DNA of 64,000 bases from Mycobacterium sp. Its GTDB lineage: Bacteria; Actinomycetota; Actinomycetes; Mycobacteriales; Mycobacteriaceae. Position numbers and translations under genes: made by a program. A model generated the notes under the pieces. It was not told the origin of the DNA. It searched no databases and worked only from the letters and a program-made list of their open reading frames with translations. The stretch spans positions 29,217 to 93,216 of the forward strand of contig JAGQTV010000060.1 in NCBI GenBank assembly GCA_020438845.1, given 5' to 3'. Position 1 is the first letter of the stretch. Each line of letters begins with the position of its first letter. Below are positions 59,469 through 64,000 of the stretch, piece after piece.

Positions 59469-60656
59469 ATGAGAACCCCTGTAAGTCTTTCGCCCGAACA
59501 GATCGAGGAGTTCGGCCGTGAACTGGACGCCGTCCGGGACACGGTGATCGCCGACCTCGGTCAAATCGACGTCGACTACATCCGGCGGGTCATCAAGACC
59601 CAGCGCGGGATGGAAGTCGCCGGGCGTGCGCTGTTGATGTTCCCGCCCGCCTGGCCGGTCGGAACCGCACTGCTGGCCGTGTCAAAGATTCTGGACAACA
59701 TGGAGATTGGCCACAACGTCATGCACGGTCAGTACGAGTGGACCGGCGATCCGGCGTTGTGCGGGCGCACGTTCGAGTGGGATACCGCCTGTCCGTCGAC
59801 GCACTGGCGGCACTCGCACAACTTCGTCCACCACACCTACACCAACATCGTCGGCCTGGACCGCGACATCGGCTACGGCATCCTCCGGATGAGCGAGGAC
59901 CAGCCATGGCGGCCCCACCACCTGGGAAACCCGGTTCGCGCGTTTCTGTTGATGGTGCTGTTTCAGTACGGCGTCGCACTGCACGAGATGGAGACCGACC
60001 GCATTCGCGCCGGAGAGATCTCGTTGAGCGACAAGCGTGAAGTGCTGGGACAGATCTGGGTGAAGACCCGCCGACAGGTCGTGAAGGACTATGTCGCCTT
60101 CCCACTGCTGGCGGGGCCGTTTGCCCCGGCGGTGTTCGTCGGGAACCTCACCGCCAACCTCGTCCGCAACATCTGGGCGTTCGCCATCATCTTCTGCGGG
60201 CATTTCCCGGCCGGCACGGCTGAGTTCTCCATCGAGGAGACTCGCGATGAGTCGCGCGGTCAGTGGTACTTCCGGCAGATCCTCGGCTCGGCGAACCTCA
60301 CCGGTGGCCGGCTTTTCCACGTCCTGTCGGGCAACTTGTCCCACCAGATTGAGCATCATCTGTTTCCAGACCTGCCCGCACGGCGTTATGCCGAGATTGC
60401 CCCACAGGTCCGCGACATCTGCCGGCGTTACGGCCTGCCCTACAACAGTGGGCCACTGCACCGACAGTTCGGCAGCGTGGTGCGCAAGATCGTCCGATTG
60501 GCTCTACCCACCCGGCGCGCGTCGTCTGCTGCGCCGAACACCGAGAAAATGCCTCCCACCATGGGCAATCCGCACGACAATTCGACGTTCGTGTCGGCTC
60601 CCTGCGGCATCCAGAGTCCAGATGTCGACCGCCGGATGCCCGTGGCATCGCGGTGA
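59469..60656 (+). CDS. desA3: DesA3-type acyl-CoA delta-9 desaturase
   Basis: A 395-residue membrane fatty-acid desaturase. The three histidine boxes are GHNVMHG (His82 and His86), HWRHSHNFVHH and HQIEHHLFPD, which bind the di-iron centre. Hydrophobic segments lie between them (RALLMFPPAWPVGTALLAV; FLLMVLFQYGVAL; LVRNIWAFAIIFCGHF). It converts stearoyl-CoA to oleoyl-CoA with electrons from the upstream reductase. AAGGAG is 7 nt before the ATG. Residues after 365 are low-complexity and probably disordered. A hairpin follows the stop. Confidence 0.9.
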   Translation: MRTPVSLSPEQIEEFGRELDAVRDTVIADLGQIDVDYIRRVIKTQRGMEVAGRALLMFPPAWPVGTALLAVSKILDNMEIGHNVMHGQYEWTGDPALCGRTFEWDTACPSTHWRHSHNFVHHTYTNIVGLDRDIGYGILRMSEDQPWRPHHLGNPVRAFLLMVLFQYGVALHEMETDRIRAGEISLSDKREVLGQIWVKTRRQVVKDYVAFPLLAGPFAPAVFVGNLTANLVRNIWAFAIIFCGHFPAGTAEFSIEETRDESRGQWYFRQILGSANLTGGRLFHVLSGNLSHQIEHHLFPDLPARRYAEIAPQVRDICRRYGLPYNSGPLHRQFGSVVRKIVRLALPTRRASSAAPNTEKMPPTMGNPHDNSTFVSAPCGIQSPDVDRRMPVASR

Positions 60657-60662
60657 CCCGGC

Positions 60663-60680
60663 GCCCTCCTCGCAGAGGGC
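60663..60680 (+). terminator. Hairpin after the desaturase gene
   Basis: GCCCTC and GAGGGC form a perfect 6-bp stem around CTCGCA, 7 nt after the desA3 stop. No U-tract follows. It is a plausible but weak terminator. Confidence 0.4.
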
Positions 60681-60802
60681 CGCTCAGCTTACTGCGCTGC
60701 GAACTGTGGCGCGACACCCGAGGCCGGTCTCGGCGAAACCCGCAAAAGGCGTTATCGCTTTGTGATATTGGTCATAGCTAACGTCGGCGGTGAGGGGGTG
60801 CT

Positions 60803-60934
60803 ATGGGGCTGCGTTCGTTGCTGGCCCTGTCGGCCGAACTCGCTTGCCGGGGCCGGTACGGCATCGGCAATGCGGCCTCATCGGCCGTGACGCAGCCGGG
60901 TCGTGGTCGACGTTTCCCCAGGGTGTTCGGGTAG
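60803..60934 (+). CDS. Possible 43-residue upstream ORF of the giant surface protein gene
   Basis: ATG 60803 is preceded by GAGGGG at good spacing and opens a 43-codon frame beginning MGLRSLLALSAELACRG and ending FPRVFG. Its TAG (60932-60934) touches the GGAGGA Shine-Dalgarno of the next gene, whose ATG is 11 nt further on. The peptide is basic and has no recognised domain. It may be a leader peptide that controls the giant gene, or a chance frame. The spacer before it (60681-60802) holds an AT-rich patch near 60750-60780 that may be the promoter. Confidence 0.4.
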   Translation: MGLRSLLALSAELACRGRYGIGNAASSAVTQPGRGRRFPRVFG

Positions 60935-60945
60935 GAGGACAGGAT

Positions 60946-63900
60946 ATGTGCGCAGACAGCTTTTCTGGTCGGCAGCAGGCGGGCTTTCGGCGGCGGCGCT
61001 TCAGCAGCGCCGCCGGACAGCATCCTCAGTGGGGGATAGACCGGCTGGTCGCAGATTTGTCGGGCCAGACCGCGGTGTCGTCCGGGCGGGCCACATATTC
61101 CGTGGGTCGGGTCGGGGCCTTGGCCGTCGCACTCGGTGTTGGTGCAGGGATCCTCGGTTTTTCCGGGGTCGCAGTGGCTGATACCGGGTCGGGGAGTTCG
61201 GCGGGAGCGGAGTCGACGCGGTCGGGAGATTCCGCCACCTCGGCGGGCAAGGCGAGGGGCGGTGTTCGGCGGAGCGGTTTGCGTGGTGCCGTGGGCGCTA
61301 CTGCGGCACCGGTCGCTGCCGTGGAACCGACCACTGGCAGGTCGGTTGCGGCGACCGCCGACAGTCGGCCGGTGACGTCGGGACGGAGGTCCGGGGGTCG
61401 GCTCTCCGACCCCAGCAGGTTGCAGGGACGCATGGCGGTTCCGTCAGTGTCGGCAGGCCTGCAGTCGGCGATAGGTGCGTCGGTGCGTGCCGCGCTGGGA
61501 GCTGGGGATGGCGGGCCGGCGTCGGTGTCGGCGGTGTTCGGGGGTGTCGTCTCGGCGGTTTTGGGGGATGTCGTCTCGGCTGTATTGAGTGAGGCTGGGG
61601 TTCCTGGGCTCAGCGTGACTCCGCAGCTAGCTGCGATAACGCAGGCGGCGCCGGTGATGACGGCGGTGTCTGAGGTGCGGGAGCTGCTGGCGGCCGAGGG
61701 AGGTCCGTTGGCACTCCTGGGCTGGGGGAGCGGGGGTGGTACACCCGTTGCCGGGCCGCTGGCCTGGGCGTCACTGGCGGTGGCGCGGCGGGAGAAGGTG
61801 ACCGGCACCGCCTCGGAAGTGGCCTCGGCGGCGACGGTCAGCACCGCAGAGCCCGCCGATCAGACCTTCGCCGAAACGGGTGGCGGCGATACCGGCGCTG
61901 TTGCCGAGAGCGCTCCCGCGGCCACCGAGAGCGCTGCTGGCGCTGCCGCGGCCGACGAGAGCGCTGCTGGCGCTGCCGCTGCTGACGGTCAAGCCGTCCT
62001 CGACACCGGTGAGGAAGTAGTCAGCGACACAGCCGGCCAGGACGTACGAACCATGTTGCAACCCGCTGCTGCCGCGGTGGCAGCGGACCTCTCCCTCGAC
62101 CTCTGCCTTGCGCTTTGTGCCGAGTTGAAACTCGCCAAGGGCTACATCGAAAAGAGTATTGCGAAATCCGTTGTCGGCTTCTTTCCTGCCGCCGAGGGCA
62201 CGGTTGCCAATGCGATCGGGTCCTACGGGTATGAAATAATTTTTGCGTTGATGACGGAGGAATCCGATTCCGACGTAGCGAATCCGATTGTCGGCCTTGC
62301 CAATAACGCTGATGTGCTCAATTTCGTCTCGCAGACGGTCGCGGAAAAACTCGACAAGCCGCTCCCGATTTTGGGAAATGTCTCCCAAGACGTTGCGGCA
62401 ACCGTCGGTAATGCAGTTGCTTCTCTAGTCCAGAATACGTTCGGAAACCCCACCGTCGCAGTGGCTTTCGTTCCATTCCTCCAAGGGCTCAACCTTCCCA
62501 CCAACGAATTTGCCGCTATTCCGTTTGTGTGGAGAATGGCCTTTGACGGTGTCACCGATGCGGTCTTGTCGGTGTATAAGCCGAGCAATATGCAAGGCGC
62601 ACTGGTCAACTTCTTCAACAGCTCCGGTGTGCAGGATGCTTTCCAGGCTGCGGTGGCCGGAACGGTTGACGTGCTGTTGGGCGTGACCACCCCATCGTGG
62701 GCGCCGCCGGTGAACCCCAACGCCATCGCGGACTACGCAGGTCAAGTGATCGCGACCGCGGTACTCGGATCCGGCAATCCCGGCATTCCGGGTCTGAGTT
62801 CTACGGTCAGCATGGCTGTGGCCGGACTCTTCTCGGCGATCGGCGCTGACGTGGCCACCCAGGCGGGGAACGCAGTGGTGACACTGCTCACCCAAACCGG
62901 GGTCCCCACGACCCTGGCCACCATCATCGTCAACGGTTTCGCTAAAGGCTTCGGGGCAACCACTCCACCGTTGACGCCTCCAACTCCAGGTGCGCTCGCT
63001 CCGGCAGTCGAGACGACGGTTTCAGGATTCGTGAGTTCGCTGTTGTCTGCTCCTGCCGTTCCGGCCGGGGTGGGCACGTTCATCACGCAGTTGATCGCGG
63101 GATTGGCGGGCGATTCTGCTGTGCAGGCTGAGGTGGCTCTCCGGGTGGGCGACTTGGTGGCTTCGGCGCTCGGTGGTGGGCCGCTGGGGGCGGCGGTAGG
63201 GCCCCTGGTGGGCACTGCGATACAGGGGTTGTTGGCTGATTCAGCGGTGGTCGGGGAGTTGAGTTCCGTTCTCGGTGCGCTGGTGCCGACGTTCTTTGGT
63301 CAGTCCGGTGTTATTTCGGCGTTGGCGGGTGCTGCCGGCCAGCTAGCGGCCGCTGCGACGGAGGGGAAACTGCCGTCGGTGTTGCCGGAGGTGGAGGCGG
63401 CATTGCGGGCCAACGCCGATATCGGTGCGGCGGTGGGCGTGACGGTCACGACCGCGATGGGGCAGTTGTTGGGGGATCAGGCGTTGTGGTCGGCGCTGGA
63501 CGTTCAGGTCACGGCCTTGGTGACGGGGTTGTTCACGGATACGACGGTGCAGGACGCGGTGCAGGCGCAGGTGGCCTCGATGGTGTCGGCGTTGTTGGGT
63601 GGGGGGCCGTTGGGTGCGGTAGTGGGTGGCAAGGTCGGGGCCGCGGTGGTGGGGTTGATGGCCGATTCGGCGGTCAGCGGCGCCGTGATCGCGCTGGTAG
63701 ACAACGTGTTCACCGAGTTCTTCGGCACCGAAGGAGTGGCCACCGCGTTCGCGGGTGCGGCCGGCCAGCTTGCCACTGCGGCGGTTCAGGGAAATCTGGA
63801 CTCCGTGCTGCCGGTGGTCGAGGCGGCGTTGCGTGCCAATCCCGCTGTCCAGGCCGGAGTGAATCTTGCTGTCGGGGCGGCGGTGTCGCAGTTCCTGGGG

Positions 63901-64000
63901 GATCAGCCGTTGTGGGCGGCGGTGGATGCTCAGGTCACGGGGTTGGTGACGGGGTTGTTCGCCGATACGACGGTGCAGGACGCGGTGCAGGTGCAGGTGG
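60946..64000 (+). CDS. Giant secreted repeat protein (3' end outside window)
   Basis: The frame is open from ATG 60946 to the window edge, 1018 residues. GGAGGA lies 7 nt upstream. An extended signal region (about 1-78) has a basic N-terminus, YSVGRVGALAVALGVGAGIL and a cleavage site at VAVADT. Residues 80-380 are Ala/Ser/Gly-rich and disordered, with a short repeat (ESAAGAAAADE). Residues 390-700 form a less repetitive globular or helical part. From residue about 716, 142-residue repeats begin. Such proteins are probably cell-surface structures of environmental mycobacteria; function unknown. Codon use in 62200-62640 is richer in A/T than the rest. Many antisense frames opposite it are shadows. 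Confidence 0.85.
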   Translation, partial: MCADSFSGRQQAGFRRRRFSSAAGQHPQWGIDRLVADLSGQTAVSSGRATYSVGRVGALAVALGVGAGILGFSGVAVADTGSGSSAGAESTRSGDSATSAGKARGGVRRSGLRGAVGATAAPVAAVEPTTGRSVAATADSRPVTSGRRSGGRLSDPSRLQGRMAVPSVSAGLQSAIGASVRAALGAGDGGPASVSAVFGGVVSAVLGDVVSAVLSEAGVPGLSVTPQLAAITQAAPVMTAVSEVRELLAAEGGPLALLGWGSGGGTPVAGPLAWASLAVARREKVTGTASEVASAATVSTAEPADQTFAETGGGDTGAVAESAPAATESAAGAAAADESAAGAAAADGQAVLDTGEEVVSDTAGQDVRTMLQPAAAAVAADLSLDLCLALCAELKLAKGYIEKSIAKSVVGFFPAAEGTVANAIGSYGYEIIFALMTEESDSDVANPIVGLANNADVLNFVSQTVAEKLDKPLPILGNVSQDVAATVGNAVASLVQNTFGNPTVAVAFVPFLQGLNLPTNEFAAIPFVWRMAFDGVTDAVLSVYKPSNMQGALVNFFNSSGVQDAFQAAVAGTVDVLLGVTTPSWAPPVNPNAIADYAGQVIATAVLGSGNPGIPGLSSTVSMAVAGLFSAIGADVATQAGNAVVTLLTQTGVPTTLATIIVNGFAKGFGATTPPLTPPTPGALAPAVETTVSGFVSSLLSAPAVPAGVGTFITQLIAGLAGDSAVQAEVALRVGDLVASALGGGPLGAAVGPLVGTAIQGLLADSAVVGELSSVLGALVPTFFGQSGVISALAGAAGQLAAAATEGKLPSVLPEVEAALRANADIGAAVGVTVTTAMGQLLGDQALWSALDVQVTALVTGLFTDTTVQDAVQAQVASMVSALLGGGPLGAVVGGKVGAAVVGLMADSAVSGAVIALVDNVFTEFFGTEGVATAFAGAAGQLATAAVQGNLDSVLPVVEAALRANPAVQAGVNLAVGAAVSQFLGDQPLWAAVDAQVTGLVTGLFADTTVQDAVQVQV
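63091..64000. repeat. 426-bp tandem repeats (142 residues) in the giant surface protein gene
   Basis: Copies begin at 63091, 63517 and 63943 (the last cut by the window edge). Recurrent protein motifs are GGGPLGA, GLLADSAV, FFGxxGV, AGAAGQLA, SVLPxVEAALRAN and LGDQxLWxAxDxQVT. The first 58 bases of copies 2 and 3 differ at only three positions, so recent homogenisation is likely. Confidence 0.92.

Noticed and set aside
61026-61844. 272-codon antisense frame opposite the giant surface protein
   Set aside because: Composition (Ala, Thr, Pro, Ser) mirrors the repeats of the sense strand. The sense frame has a Shine-Dalgarno, a signal peptide and tandem protein repeats.

Overview
The window is a chromosomal segment of a high-GC actinobacterium, almost certainly a fast-growing or environmental Mycobacterium (Mycolicibacterium). 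The reasons are the mycobacterial RecBCD order recC-recB-recD, a DesA3-type acyl-CoA desaturase next to its Rv3230c-type reductase, a TetR/molybdoenzyme pair resembling Rv0196/Rv0197, several FadD ligases, F420-dependent LLM oxidoreductase, VapBC, many GTG starts with 4-bp ATGA/GTGA overlaps, and repeated leaderless promoters in which TANNNT ends 6-8 nt before the start codon. No rRNA, tRNA, insertion sequence, prophage or CRISPR array was seen.

Layout. 1-1.7 kb: keto-acid decarboxylase (cut by the window edge) and an alpha/beta hydrolase that lacks its usual catalytic histidine. 1.8-5.1 kb: a single-chain GAF-PAS-PAS-histidine kinase-receiver-EAL protein. 5.1-8.9 kb: lipoprotein / S53 sedolisin / zinc-ribbon membrane protein operon. 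9-12.9 kb: Kup potassium transporter, flavin monooxygenase, VapBC. 12.9-20.7 kb: two acyl-CoA ligases, TetR plus molybdopterin oxidoreductase, LLM oxidoreductase. 20.7-24.1 kb: secreted Pro/Ala protein, HugZ-like protein, DUF1611 protein and two gene remnants (EamA-like, GNAT). 24.1-28 kb: Gre-like factor, quinone oxidoreductase, maltokinase-like kinase, ferredoxin and ApbE. 28-32.1 kb: an OmpR/HK two-component pair and a receiver-PAS-GGDEF-EAL protein. 32.1-37.3 kb: secreted phosphoesterase, tandem universal stress protein with a SigF-type promoter, MASE1-GAF-SpoIIE phosphatase, STAS protein and RsbW-like ATPase. 37.3-45.7 kb: recCBD closed by a strong hairpin. 45.7-49.2 kb: small secreted and membrane proteins, metallophosphoesterase, CoA-transferase and TesB. 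49.2-53.7 kb: a four-gene catabolic operon (alcohol dehydrogenase, acyl-CoA dehydrogenase, berberine-bridge oxidase, PhlG-type C-C hydrolase). 53.7-55.8 kb: PRC/MgtE_N protein coupled to an atypical Nramp transporter. 55.8-60.7 kb: secreted protein, methyltransferase, SRPBCC plus TetR, and the divergent desaturase pair. 60.8-64 kb: a small upstream ORF and the start of a giant secreted protein made of 142-residue tandem repeats.

How it works together. The region is rich in signalling: two c-di-GMP proteins, a two-component system and a complete partner-switching set (phosphatase, antagonist, kinase-like ATPase) beside a stress protein whose promoter matches the SigF consensus. The metabolic part is typical mycobacterial lipid/CoA chemistry, with one operon that may break down acylated phenolics. 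The most unusual observations are two 14-bp tandem arrays that each carry a GAGGGCC Shine-Dalgarno-like core at a translation start, the kinase-receiver-EAL fusion, the PhlG operon, and the Nramp-like transporter whose metal-binding motifs deviate from the classical DPGN/MPH pattern.
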